Source: Cliona cf. orientalis (lineage: Eukaryota > Porifera > Demospongiae > Clionaida > Clionaidae). From it: 64,000 nt of DNA. A program made the translations under genes and the position numbers. The stretch lies in NCBI GenBank assembly GCA_963930775.1, contig OZ005706.1, positions 1,178,001 through 1,242,000 of the forward strand. The letters run 5' to 3'. The notes beneath the pieces were generated by a model that was given only the letters and a program-made list of their open reading frames with translations, searched no databases and was not told the origin of the DNA. This document shows positions 11,473 through 22,720 of this stretch, one piece after another. Each line of letters begins with the position of its first letter. The stretch's first letter is position 1.

Positions 11473-11966
11473 TCATTCTGATGAAGGTAATGACATGGAG
11501 TGTGAGGGAATTCCCCTCACGAATCTTACAATGTCCTCAACATTGTCCACCGAGAATTGCCGAGGATCAGCTTGAAGGTATTTCGTCGGAATATACGACT
11601 TGTCTGTCGGATCGATAAGTATGATGGCGTACTTAGACAAACACTCATTCTGTTGGACAGACGCGTGTACCAAATGTTTCAACGATGGCACCAGGGGCAA
11701 CGAGTGTGTACCGCCTTCTCTGTTCTCCCAGTCGTTTTTGAACTCTTTATTGCAGATGCACAGCACGGCGGTTGCCATGGCGATCTCGTACTCCAGCCAC
11801 TGCGAGGGACTCTCCTTGATGCACGCAAAGTCATGTGACTGAACCTTAAACCCATACGACTGCAGCTCGGGTATGAATTGGTGACGGATCAACTCTTGGT
11901 CTTTTTCGGGCGTAGAAGGAGAGTAGACGACTAACACATGTACAACCGGATCCTTTCGATGAGAAT
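11473..11966 (-). CDS. R2 exon 11: SEFIR signalling domain and C terminus
   Basis: The exon starts after a cacag acceptor in phase 1 and reads HVLVVYSPSTPEKDQELIR, a SEFIR box-1 pattern (hydrophobic strand, then YSP). It continues into SPSQWLEYEIAMATAVLCIC, the conserved Trp, acidic residue and Ala-x-x-V strand followed by Cys. It ends about 70 residues later with SMSLPSSE and a stop. A minus-strand AATAAA lies at 11449-11444, close behind the stop. A TIR domain is the main alternative, but the box-1 YSP favours SEFIR. Confidence 0.8.
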
Positions 11967-14900
11967 CTGTGTATTGAAAAGAGGCACAACAACATTAAAT
12001 TTACAGAATTATCAATGCCTTTTCCAAGTTCACACCACCCCCCCCACCCCCCTGCCCCCCCCCAAAAGCAGGGAATAGGTGCAAAATGTGCTTCAGAGCA
12101 TTTAGACAGATTAAAATTCATAGACGAGACCATGAGTTTTCATATTCGTGGTTCAAAGTTTGAGTACTACAATCATGTATTGGCATTGATCGATACATAT
12201 TGATGCAAATGCAGCTTTCTGTTTCACTGGGAGGTAGACATGAATAATATTACAATAATTATGATATGCTATACCTTGACTCAAACCAGAGTGATCCTTG
12301 AAGAGGGGCGTGGTAGATTCAACAGAGGTGGGAGTGAATATGTGGCTTTCCTGACCAGAACTCCCCAACAGCTTGCCAGATTCTTGCGATGAGCTACTGT
12401 GCACAATCACCTCCAGCGCAGGCGGGTGGATAGAGCTATCCTTGAGGTGGTGGGAAATGGACAACTGCTTACTCAACTTGGAAGTAGAGGCACTGTTGAA
12501 CACTCCACACCTTTTCTTTACTATCAGTAGTGATAGTACCACCGTGGCCAGCACAAAGACGATGGATACCACTGGTACCAGTACCGTGACTATGATGATC
12601 CGGTCTACATAAATGACAAGATATATTATACTCTCACTAATATTATTATAATACTCTTGATTACAGGAAATGAGATCATTCAGTCTGTCATCTACAATAA
12701 TTGCAATTATTGGGGCAAGCCTGAATGAGCCCCACACTAATCAGTACTACGAGAAAATCGCTGTACTTATGTATGCTTGTATGTATGTAGCGGTTCATCT
12801 CGTTCTAATTCATGGGGGGTTGGGAACACCTATATAGGGAAATAATTTTATATGGGCATGCAGAATGGGTCGAAACTAGAGATTAATTTTGACCTGAAAG
12901 AATTTTGATTCACGCATTACAATTAAAGTTATGGCCCTTTGAAGTTTTCCCATATTATGTTTGTATAGGAAGCCATGCATTTGCACTGTTTTCACCCACG
13001 CGCACATAAATATGACGACCATTACCCACTTTGGTCAAAATTGAAGTTTAGGCTGCCTGCTTGCATTGTATGGGTCTATAATGCATCCAGCTCAACTATG
13101 TGGTGGTTTCTGGACTGTTTTTTTCTGCTTAGTGTGTCCGCTTCTTGAAAAAAAAGCAAACTCTAATAATTAAAATTCATGGGGGGTTTGGGAGCACTTG
13201 GGGGGACAATTTTTACATGGGCACGCAGAATGGGTCAAAACTAGAGATTTGACCAGACAGATTTTTGATTCACACCTTACAATTTCAGGTTCTTCCAGCA
13301 ATGAACTCCATTTCGATCTGGGCGGAATGCAACAATCGTGCGATCGATCAATTGGCCACGCCCCTTAAATGATACCGCGAACGCGCATGCGTTCTTGATG
13401 CAGCTATTTTAGTTAAGCGCATCTCGCTAACGTTAGGTGCACTTCGCTATTCAAGTAAGCGTAGGTTTTCTTGATGTGGAGATATAAGCGCATGCGCTTA
13501 ATAGCGGGAAAATACGGTACTTGTACCACCATACAAAGATAGTAGAGGGAGCAACCCTTTACTATGCTGTGAGCGAAGGCTCGCCCCCTCAATGGTTTAC
13601 ATCACCCTAGTTATTATCATTATCGGAAATGTGGTACCAGCCAGTACATGACTACAAGTTGCTACAATCATACTTGGAATAACAATAGTGGTTCCATTTG
13701 AGGGCTCAGTTGTAGCTATAGCTGTAGGTAGGTTTGCTCCTAGTGTTATGGAGTTTGTTGCCATCATTGAATTTTTGATCTGGGTGTGCGTGGGATAAGG
13801 AGTAGTTGATGAAATACTGCCTTCAGTTGTATTGCAGTCAGACATTGGAGTAGCAATAGTGGTTCCATTTGAGGGCTCTATCTTAGCTTTCATGATTAAT
13901 GTTGGATCATGATAGTATTGACTGTCATCACAACATTTGTCTCTACAACCTTTAAAGAGGTGTACTAGTTCATACCCAATTTCAGATTTCGTACAGTTTG
14001 TGGTGATGATGTTGTATATTCTGATCTGTTGATGCATGAAAATCATGTTCAGACATCATATTAAGTGTATGGCAGCTAGCTATAGATATATAACCATCAG
14101 CTCACCTTCTTGGCTAGTGTAGAAAATAAATTATTGGTCAAAAATTTGATCTTAACTTTTGTCTGTAGGCATACAATTTCAGTGAATAATGTAAATGCAC
14201 ACACACACATTCCACAATTCACTAACATACAGTATTTTTAATGATTGAACATGGCCTCTGAGCTGTGCAACTGTCCCCCACAACAACAATGTAACCATCG
14301 CTGTGATTCTGCCCTGTCCACTCGACAGTCAACCAAGGTCCATCTACATATTGACTGATTTCACTCTCTATGTATTCGGCCGGTATTGGTACATATTTTT
14401 GAGCTGTGTGAGGTTCAAAGCATTAATACATGCAACAGCAGATTTAGTGCTGTACAAAACTTACTGCAGAAATCAGTTCCATTTGTCGTGTTATAGACAG
14501 TATAGATGACGCCATCATTGTATCCCACAGGTTCACCTCTAACCAAGACATCTGCATCTGAGTCACTTTCGTATTGTTTAATCATTTTCGAGGTAACCTG
14601 CAATAATAATATCATGATACTTAGCAAACTATATCATAAATTTCAATATTCAGTTTCCCCATATGTATGCTATACAGGCCCATAGCCAGACTTTTTAAAG
14701 GGGGGTGCACATGTGTATGGGTTTAATTACTATAATGTACTCGCAACAAGGGTTGGGATGTTAACTCACAGCTGCTAAGTCACATGACAGTCACAGAAGT
14801 GACTATTATAATAATATGCATGTATTGGTCATAACTGCTTATTGATTGAGTTGTGATGTTAATTAGCCGCACTAAGTGTGGTTTTGTCAAGCTGATAGAG

Positions 14901-17900
14901 AGGATAGCATGCAGCCTCAGTCTATTGCTCATGCAATTAAGAACTTCTGTGAATGACATACAATTATTAGGCTGAAAAAGGGGGGTGCACGTGCACCCCC
15001 CTGCACCCCCCCTGCCTACGGGCCTGCTATAGCTAATGATAATGAGGCATGAAACTGAGCTCAAAAAGCGGGGTGTAATGTTCTCTTCAATAGCATAGAT
15101 CAATTGTGAATCAATAGTAGAATGAATCATACAGGATAAATACAAGATTAAATAGCTAAGTAATACAGGAAGTAAATATAGGAAATGACATACAAATAAT
15201 ACATTATTCATACCATTACATCACATAGCCTACATTATCTCCCCAGTAGCAATTTACTTTTCTGTGGTTATAAGGTAATTATGGTGTAATTATGATGAAA
15301 CCTATGGTGTAATCTCTTAGGTAATCTATGAGGTAATTATGAGAAAATTCAGGGCCTCGCTGGAGCCTTTCTGGGACTTGAAAATCAGTGAATATGTAGA
15401 GTATCTTACGCGTGTATCCAGCGAATACATTACAAGCTGAGCGCTACTTTCTCTGAGAAGTACTGTTGGTTGAACTTCACGTGTTTTCTTGGCTTACGTA
15501 ATGCCGTGGATAATAAAGCTAGCCTTGCGCTATATATAGCACTCATTGTCACAAGGGGCTGTCCCGCGCGCGACTGCAGCAGCGTGACCAACCTGAAGTT
15601 CGGAAGGAATACTGTACTGTCGAGTTCGTCTCTGTGATTGAAGCATCGAAACTTGTCGCTGTCAAGGCTGAGAGTCGATCTTAGACGCCATCTCCATGAT
15701 TTCTGGGGCGAGTATCGATCGATGTGTACGCATTCTATTGACAACCTTTTACTACATGCACATTACACTATGCAGCTACTGGGGAGATGGTCAAGGGTTC
15801 ATAACAATAATACCGTAGAATCCCGCGATTACGCCCCCCCTCGCGCATAAGCCCCCCCTGCGTTTTTAGCTCAAGTTCCTGCATAGGTACTTTTGTCTCG
15901 CGTATAAGCCCCCCCTCCCTGACTGTAAAATGGAGCCCATAAATCAACAAAAACAGCAGCTACAGCTAGCAAACTAGCTATTTGTGTCATATTATGCCTT
16001 ACTTTGTCGTTTTTCTCGAGTTTTGCCAACCAAACAGCCAGAGAAAGTACAGAGATCGCGCGCCCACGTGGCATTCGACGGTCGGTAATGGTCGTCACAC
16101 GGAAATGTAAGGATCCCGCGTATAAGCCCCCTCCCCACTTTTGCCCAATCCTAGCATGCACAAAGGGGGGGCGTAATCGCGGGATTCTACGGTAATATTA
16201 TACACAACTCAACATAACTATGTATGCAATTGTCTCAACTCGATCAGCCCAGGCCACCACTGGAAAACTTATTCAGACTGTGATACACTTTTAATCTGCA
16301 TGAGTTGCTGATATTCTTAATATATATCAGTGGTATAAGATGTTATTTTGGAGTGGAGTGGGGGGGGGGGGGGGGGGGGGGCAATACATAGCTGTGGCAG
16401 GCCACCACAAATCTAAGGGGTATGCTTCCCCAGGAAATACTATACCTGCATGACACCAACATACAGGATACACCTACAGTACATTACTATTGTATACTCC
16501 ATATAGCACACTTAATTGCAAACTACATAAGACAAACACAAAGTCCAAAATGGTCCCTTTACTCACAACTATACTCCCATTCAATGACTGTAAACAAAAG
16601 TATACTCTTGCTGTAACCTATAATAACCTAACTGCACCCAAAATGAATAATATTATGGGCAACCATTGCAGAAAATCCATTTGTACACATTCAAGGCTAT
16701 ATATAACATGCCACAGAGAATGGATAAACTTCCAGCTGGGAGTTGGCCAGCAGATACTTACCAGAGCAGTAAAAGATGATCCGGATCCTTCGGGATAGTC
16801 TCCGGTCAACCTATGCTTGTCTATTACAGTCTATAATAATAATAAAAAAGAAGTATTAATGCGAGCCACTGAACCTTGCAGTTAGCCTCGTCCCTATAAC
16901 TCTTAATGTTATAGTAACCTCACCCCCTCCCTTTACCCCCTACTCTGCGTCGGGAGTACATTACTAGGAGTGTGCAACACATACAATAGTACAAACATCT
17001 CTTTCCATCACAACCACCCTTGTACATGGGCCTGAATATCATTAGAAGGTACTTAAGTTGCAACCACTGAGTTACATTCTGTATAGCTGCAGCTGCAGCT
17101 AGTTACTGATAGGACAGTGCAGACATAACCTTCATGGCTTCATGGTTTGAGTGGTTGCATATTAATAATATTCTGTGATGTCAAATCTGGAAAGAGATGT
17201 TTACACTACTATTATGTGCGTTGCACACTCCTAGTAATGTACTCCTGTCTGCGTGCAACACTGAAATGTGTACAGCTAATGCCATGCAACGTGCCGAGGG
17301 TTTTGTGCTCGAAAGAGCTCTAATTTGTAAATTGTAGCTATAGTATAATAATATTATACATAATTAACACTTACTAATTTATTTGTGCAGTGGTTATCTC
17401 GCGTTAGATAGTAGTTGTCGAATACGGGATTTCCAGAAGCTATGACTAGTCTGTAAATGTCTTTATGGAGAGAAAAAAAAAAGATCGAGTATATAGCTAT
17501 ACGTAATATTATGATACCCAACGTAATATATACCACAGGAGAAATTCATAAGCACAAAATTAAAATTAATGAACACCATCGGTGCCAAACCCTCGGCGCC
17601 ATGATATTTATTGTAAGTAGTGACATACTCTAAAGGCCGGAATAGTCACAGGAAGTAAATTTAGTCTACAATACGTACATGCTGTAGAGATCGAGAGTAA
17701 CCACAAGAATGCAGTAACATGGATTACATGCAATTACGTAATAGTACATGTGCATGCCAGATCAATCAGTAGATCTATAGTACAAAGTGATATCAATCAA
17801 GATTTTTCATTAAAGGTAGCAGCTCTATAGCTATATATCAAACTCACAGTTATTTTTGTGATTCCTAAGAGTTTCAGTGAAATATCTGGGGTCATAGCTC

Positions 17901-19246
17901 TTATGACATCTTGGACTAGCCATCATCACCAGTTCAGTTACTGGAGATTCACTATTGAAAGCACCAATACTAGGGCAGTTTTGTGCATTTTCAGTCATAT
18001 CTGAATAAAGAAAGAACGAATATTAAGTTATTACATGATTATGTGACTCATGATCAGAGTCAATAGCTGTTAACGAGCAGCACAGTCACTCTTATGATAA
18101 TTATTATTAATGTCATAGATCTAAAACTGTAGAGTGTAGATGAATATCTGATGCTGCTAATAAATTATAGCTATAATTATAAATATACCCATATACTGCA
18201 CATTATGCTTAGTGTACACATAGAGAGTGTATGCCTATGAATAAGAGAATTCAATATTATAGTCTCATGAGCTTAAGCCAGACTTTCCTGGGCCATCATC
18301 ACAATCATATGAAAATCTGGCTTGTGAGATTTTAGTATCAATACAGAGCTGCAATCGGTTATATAATGTATATTATTAAATACCGTATAGCGGGTAATTT
18401 TCGTGGGTATTAATTTTCGTGGAAAGTCCGAAAAGGCCCCCAAAATTAATTTTTGTGGTTTTAAATTTCGTGGCAGCAATCAGTTCAGGGGCGTGGCACC
18501 CGGCACAAGCGATGACGTAATCGATACACACGCTCAATCTCGCTCGCAATCTTCTTTATTACTACTACAAATACTTGGACAAATAGCATGAGATAGAAGA
18601 ATATTAGTGTCTAAGACGCTATCAGCTGGATGACAGTGGCTACTGTCACTTGCAAACACTAGGAATGTTTATAACAGCTTCGCTGCCACGATGTTTGTGG
18701 CCACGCCCTTCATCACGGACTCATATCACCAGTACCGCATAGTGTAGGCATTAATTTTCGTGGGTGGAAATTTTCGTGACTGCCAAGTCAACCATGAAAA
18801 TAACGAAAATTAGCACCCCACGAAAATTATCCGCCATACAGTATATGAAATTTATCATTGTACATACATTGATTCCAGTCTTCCAGTGCTTGTGGATTCT
18901 AAAAGAGAAACATAAATTCTGCTTCATGGACCAGCAAAGAATAATTAAACCAACCCTTACATTTAATATGCTGGGGGTAGCCTACTCATCATACCCCGGT
19001 AATAGGGATTAACCTTTGTGTCATGATGCTATTCTTAATAGCTAATAATAATAATCCTGTGCATGTTAATTCAGTCAGACTCACCTCATCATAAAGATGA
19101 TATTTCGAGATATCAACTGAAGAACACTCACCCGCTGCAGTAGGACAACAGAATATGTATGGAGGATTTGCATCGTCTGTTAACGTTGCTGCAGTCGGCA
19201 TACAAAGCAAGAGTGCTATAATAAATAGCAGGTGATTTGCAACCAT
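11473..19246 (-). CDS. R2: single-pass receptor with SEFIR domain, 11 exons, 686 aa predicted
   Basis: Predicted cell-surface receptor. Minus-strand exons: 19246-19085, 18898-18868, 18000-17848, 17445-17375, 16830-16762, 14597-14465, 14403-14231, 14162-14106, 14025-13638, 12604-12275, 11966-11473. All phases agree and the total is 2061 nt including the stop. The start is the MVANHL methionine; the same methionine is conserved in the other copies. Order: signal peptide (exon 1), Cys-containing ectodomain (exons 1-8), CCDD motif and Thr/Ser-rich stalk (exon 9), transmembrane helix (exon 10), SEFIR (exon 11). The exon 9 donor (G|gtacca) is the least certain junction. The SEFIR fold is used by IL-17 receptors and Act1 for homotypic signalling, so an immune or cytokine-type role is inferred. 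The ectodomain family is not recognised. It is transcribed away from POLA1 fragment P2. Confidence 0.75.
12005..12274. other. R2 intron 10
   Basis: Between the transmembrane and SEFIR exons. It contains a C-rich pyrimidine stretch (12036-12063) and nothing else recognised. Confidence 0.6.
12275..12604 (-). CDS. R2 exon 10: transmembrane helix and juxtamembrane segment
   Basis: Starts after gtag in phase 1 and ends CAAG|gtatag in phase 1. The first residues, DRIIIVTVLVPVVSIVF, open a hydrophobic stretch of about 27 residues ending in KKR, a type I transmembrane helix with a positive-inside flank. It is followed by about 80 Ser/His/Thr-rich cytoplasmic residues with no recognised motif. No counterpart of this exon exists in R1, R3 or R4 within the window. 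Confidence 0.75.
12805..13290. repeat. Direct repeat of about 125 bp in R2 intron 9
   Basis: 12810-12935 and 13175-13290 share attcatggggggttgggaac, gggcaygcagaatgggtc and ttttgattcac motifs in order. The remainder of the intron shows nothing recognisable. Confidence 0.7.
14675..15026. mobile_element. MITE with CAGGCCC ends in R2 intron 5
   Basis: Left end CAGGCCCATAGCCAGACTTT then GGGGGGTGCAC; right end GTGCACCCCCC then CTGCCTACGGGCCTG. About 350 bp, non-coding. Confidence 0.65.
15236..15800. repeat. Dispersed 550-bp repeat, copy B
   Basis: Second near-identical copy, in R2 intron 5. Directly abutted on the right by the 15811 MITE. Confidence 0.8.
15811..16194. mobile_element. MITE with TACCGTAGAATCCCGC ends
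   Basis: Perfect terminal inverted repeats of about 28 bp, TACCGTAGAATCCCGCGATT then ACGCCCCC, lying in R2 intron 5 directly after the end of the 15236-15800 repeat. 384 bp, no ORF. Confidence 0.85.
16326..16750. repeat. CAGTGGTATAAGAT repeat family, R2 copy
   Basis: Starts atcagtggtataagatgtta next to a poly-G run (16360-16381), then sequence shared with about 21833-22720 (R3) and, inverted, about 36000-36735 (R4). All three lie between receptor exons. Probably a non-autonomous mobile element. Confidence 0.6.
16951..17247. mobile_element. hAT-like MITE in R2 intron 4
   Basis: About 50-bp imperfect terminal repeats (GGAGTACATTACTAGGAGTG...) flanked by a 7-8 bp direct repeat (tctgcgt). R3 has the empty site near 23130. 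The target-site length suggests a hAT-derived element. Confidence 0.75.
18381..18843. mobile_element. MITE with TACCGTATAGCGGG ends, R2 intron 2
   Basis: Begins TACCGTATAGCGGGTAATTT and ends with the imperfect complement. Several CGTGG/ATTTTCGTG repeats lie near both ends. 463 bp, non-coding. Confidence 0.75.
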
Positions 19247-19543
19247 AATATGCATCACCACTGATCCGATTCAACAAGATCAAGCTGGCAGAGATAGCGA
19301 ACTCACGGTAGGCAAATTTAATGACTTGCCAAATGGTCCCAGGACAGCCCCTCAGTCGGTTGATAGTGTACGTTGAACGTACACTATCAACCACCGACTG
19401 AGGGGCTGTCCTGGGCGGTTGCATGTGGTGAATTGCAATTTGACGACCCTGTACCGCTTTGTTTTGGCGGGAAAAGAATTTCACTGTCCTGGTTAATAGC
19501 TAGCTGAGGCTCGAGGGCACCGGGAAGTCACGAAAGTACCGGT
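19247..19543. promoter_or_regulatory. Divergent promoter region R2/P2
   Basis: Only 297 bp separate the two start codons. It contains the E2F-like TTTTGGCGGGAAAA at 19462-19475, the tgacgaccctg motif about 20 bp before it, and a long palindrome at 19338-19415. Confidence 0.6.
19338..19415. repeat. 78-bp palindrome in R2/P2 promoter
   Basis: Left arm 37 nt, right arm 40 nt with a 3-nt bulge and a single central base. The R3/P3 promoter has only one arm of about 20 nt. Confidence 0.9.
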
Positions 19544-20662
19544 ATGTCAACTCAATCTCCAGGTATGCAGTATGCAATCGGTTGGGGGTACTTTAAGTTT
19601 AAATCTCTCACTCACTCTCTCTCTCACACACACACAAATAAATTAAAGTCCCCTCAGATGGGGTAGACTCAATAGCTGTTCGTCGTAAAAGAAGAGAAAA
19701 GAAGAAAGGTGGAGCCAGTTCAGCTCTAGAAAAGATCAAGTAAGTGGATACCGATAATATTATATACCTTATTGAAACCCTGCCCCTGGCCCCTCCTCTT
19801 ATAACTATAGGTATATACATGTAGTCAAGTCCCTCCCTCCCCTCTCCTCCGTAGACATAGCCACACTCTTTTTTCTTACTGACTCCTCCCTCCTCTCCCC
19901 CCCCCCCCCTCCATAGGCGTAGCCGTGAGACTGGTCTCCATGAAGAGTCAGAGCTTGAAGAACACGAAGCTATCTTTGACTACGTTGAGGAGGCAGAGTA
20001 TGCTCGCATCGTTCAGCAGAGGCAGGAGGAAGGATTCATCCTGGATGATGGTAAAGGAGAGAGAGAGAGAGCATGGTCCATGAAGTATACAATATGGGAG
20101 GAGGGAGTTTTACTTTACTATTATAACATACAGTGCAACCTCGTTTATCCGGAACCTCGATTATCTGGAGCCAGAGACCTAAAAATACACTACGGCGAGA
20201 AATGTAGGCATTTCAGTTATCCAGACATTTCACTTATCCGGTATGGCAGCGATCGGCCGGTGGACAAAGGGGTCCGGATAATCGAGGTTGCACTGTACTA
20301 TGTTTCGTGGTTTTACAATATGGGAGGGGGGAGTTTTACTTCGGTCCACATACTATTATAGCATACTATGTTTAGTGGTTTGCTAGTCACAAGAAGTAGT
20401 GTGGGGGAGATTTCCCTAGAAATGCCCCAAGATTAATGTGGCCCCTTTATTGGTCTGTTGAAGGCTGTGGGAAATAGCTAGTAATTGTGTCCTGTTTTCT
20501 AGGAAAGCAGTAACTTTCAGTGGTTGTGTACTTCTCAGCAAACCTTACCCCACCTGCTTAATAGTATTATTCTTTTCCCCTGGTTCAATGCTGAAATTAA
20601 GTTTTTTATCTGCCTGTGCACCTGTACATGTATGATGTACACAGATGGCAGCTACTGTGAGC
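19544..20662 (+). pseudogene. POLA1: P2: POLA1 exons 1-4 fragment
   Basis: Exon 1 19544-19562, exon 2 19649-19739, exon 3 19917-20050 and the first 18 nt of exon 4 (20645-20662). Exons 1-3 keep an open frame with good splice sites. At 20663 exon 4 breaks off within GSYCE and continues directly into the antisense of receptor R3 exon 9. Intron 3 holds a 165-bp pogo-like MITE at 20131-20295. Transcription could yield only a short chimeric peptide. Confidence 0.9.
20131..20295. mobile_element. Pogo/Tigger-like MITE in P2 intron 3
   Basis: Ends are CAGTGCAACCTCG... and ...CGAGGTTGCACTG, flanked by TA on both sides, with TTATCCGGA just inside. Terminal repeats of this type and TA targets are typical of pogo-like Tc1/mariner elements. 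No coding capacity. P4 lacks it (empty site near 39165). Confidence 0.8.
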
Positions 20663-21832
20663 TACTGCCTTCAGTTGTATCGCAGTCAGATTTTGTTGGA
20701 GTAGCAATAGTGGTTCCATTTGAGGGCTCTGTCGTAGCTTTCATGACTAATGTTGGATGGTGATAGTATTGGCTGTCATCACAACATTCGTCTCTACAAC
20801 CTTTAAAGAGGTGTGCTAGTTCATACCCAATTTCAGTTTTTGTACAGTTTGTGGTGATGATGGTGTATATTCTGATCTGTTGATGCATGAAAATCATGTT
20901 CAGACATCATAAATAAGTGTATGGCAGCTAGATATATAACCATCAGCTCACCTTCTTGGCTAGTGTAGAAAATAAATTATTGGTCAAAAATTTGATCTTA
21001 ACTTTTGTCTGTAGGCATACAATTTCAGTGAATAATTTAAATGCACACACACACACACGCTCAGCATGAGATCTCGAATACAAATTTAATACATCCATTC
21101 CACACTTCACAAACATACAGTATTTTTAACGATTGAACATGGCCTCTGAGCTGTGCAACTGTCCCCCACAACAACAATGTAACCATCGCTGTGATCTTGC
21201 CCTGTCCACTCAACAGTCAACCAAGTTCCATCTACACATTGACTGATTTCACTCTCTATGTACTTGGCCGGTATTGGTACATATGATGGCAGATTTTAGT
21301 AGAAAACTTACTGCAGAAATCAGTTCCATTTGTCGTGTTATAGACGGTATGGATGACGCCATCATTGTATCCCTCAGGCTCAACTCTTACCAAGACATCA
21401 GCATTTGTGTCACTTACGTTTTGTTTAGTCATTTTAGAGGTAACCTGCAATAATATAATAATTATGATACTTGGATATGTGTAGTATGGGCGGTGCTATC
21501 ACTAGGGAGAGAGGTCAGTGCTTAGCCAATGGAAATATCCTACAGCTCAGCTGCCCACTCCATATAAGGTGAAGCAATGCTAACGAATTTTGCCGAGTAA
21601 ACTATGTCATAAGGAATTTTTAGTTCCCCATATCCATATTTATATACTATAGCTAATGATAATGATCTAAAGAGATATGAAACTGAGATCAAATAGAGGG
21701 GGTTCTACCTTCTAGCAGATGCAGCTTCAGCACTAGCGTACACTAGTTTTACACAGTTGCAATCGTCTCAACCCAGCCAGGCCACCACTGGAAAACTTAT
21801 CCAGATTGTGATAAACTTTTAATACTGAGCTA

Positions 21833-22720
21833 ATATCAGTGGTATAAGATGTTGTTTTGGAGTGGGGGGGGGGGGCCCAAGGCCGTTGGAGCCTGTAAGG
21901 CTGGTAAAGCTATGGCCTTACCAGTTTTTGAGCCTTCGTTTAGAAAAATTTGACATCGATCCTCAGTTCACGATCTAGCAGCTAAGCTAGCATACACTCT
22001 TATTCGATGTGTGCAGTCTCTCTGCATTCTTGTGAGTAGGTGGGGTCAATGTGCAGCATGCCAAGCATATCACACATGTGCAAAACTTGTTGGGGGTGTG
22101 CCTTCTGATAGTATACCGCACATGCCTCACCACATACATTTTGCTTCCGATGGCCTTGGGGGGGGGGGGGGGGGTGGGCTGGGAATGGTAATCAAATCAA
22201 TGCATGGCTGTGGCAGGCTATGCCCACCAGAAATCTAAGGGGATCTGGGGGCATGCTCCCCAGGATAGCATGCCCCCCAGGAAAATTTTGATTTTCACAT
22301 CATCTTAGAGCGATTCTGGTGCATTCTGAGCACTAATGTGACCTGCTATGAGAAAGGGACCATTCATGGTAGTATGAAACACGGCCAATTTTTATCATGA
22401 CAATGGCCAACTTGCTTTCTGATGTAGTAGTGGCATACGTGTATCAGTGCATGGACACCACCAACATACCCTACAGTACATTACTATTGTATACTCTATA
22501 TGTCACACTTAATTGCAAGCTACATACAACAAACACACAAAGTCCAAAATGGTCCCTTTTCTCACAACTATACTCCCATTCAATGACTGTAAACAAGAGT
22601 ATACTCTTGCTGTAACCTGTAATAACCTAACTGCACCCAAAATGATGATGGGGCAACCATTGCAGAAAATCCATTTGTACACATTCAAGGTATGCCACAG
22701 AGAATGGATGAATTCATTGT
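21833..22720. repeat. CAGTGGTATAAGAT repeat family, R3 copy
   Basis: Longer version of the 16326 repeat with about 450 bp more interior and two poly-G runs. Apparent ORFs here are shadows. Confidence 0.6.

Noticed and set aside
11557-11842. Plus-strand ORFs opposite the SEFIR exon
   Set aside because: Shadows of the minus-strand SEFIR coding sequence.
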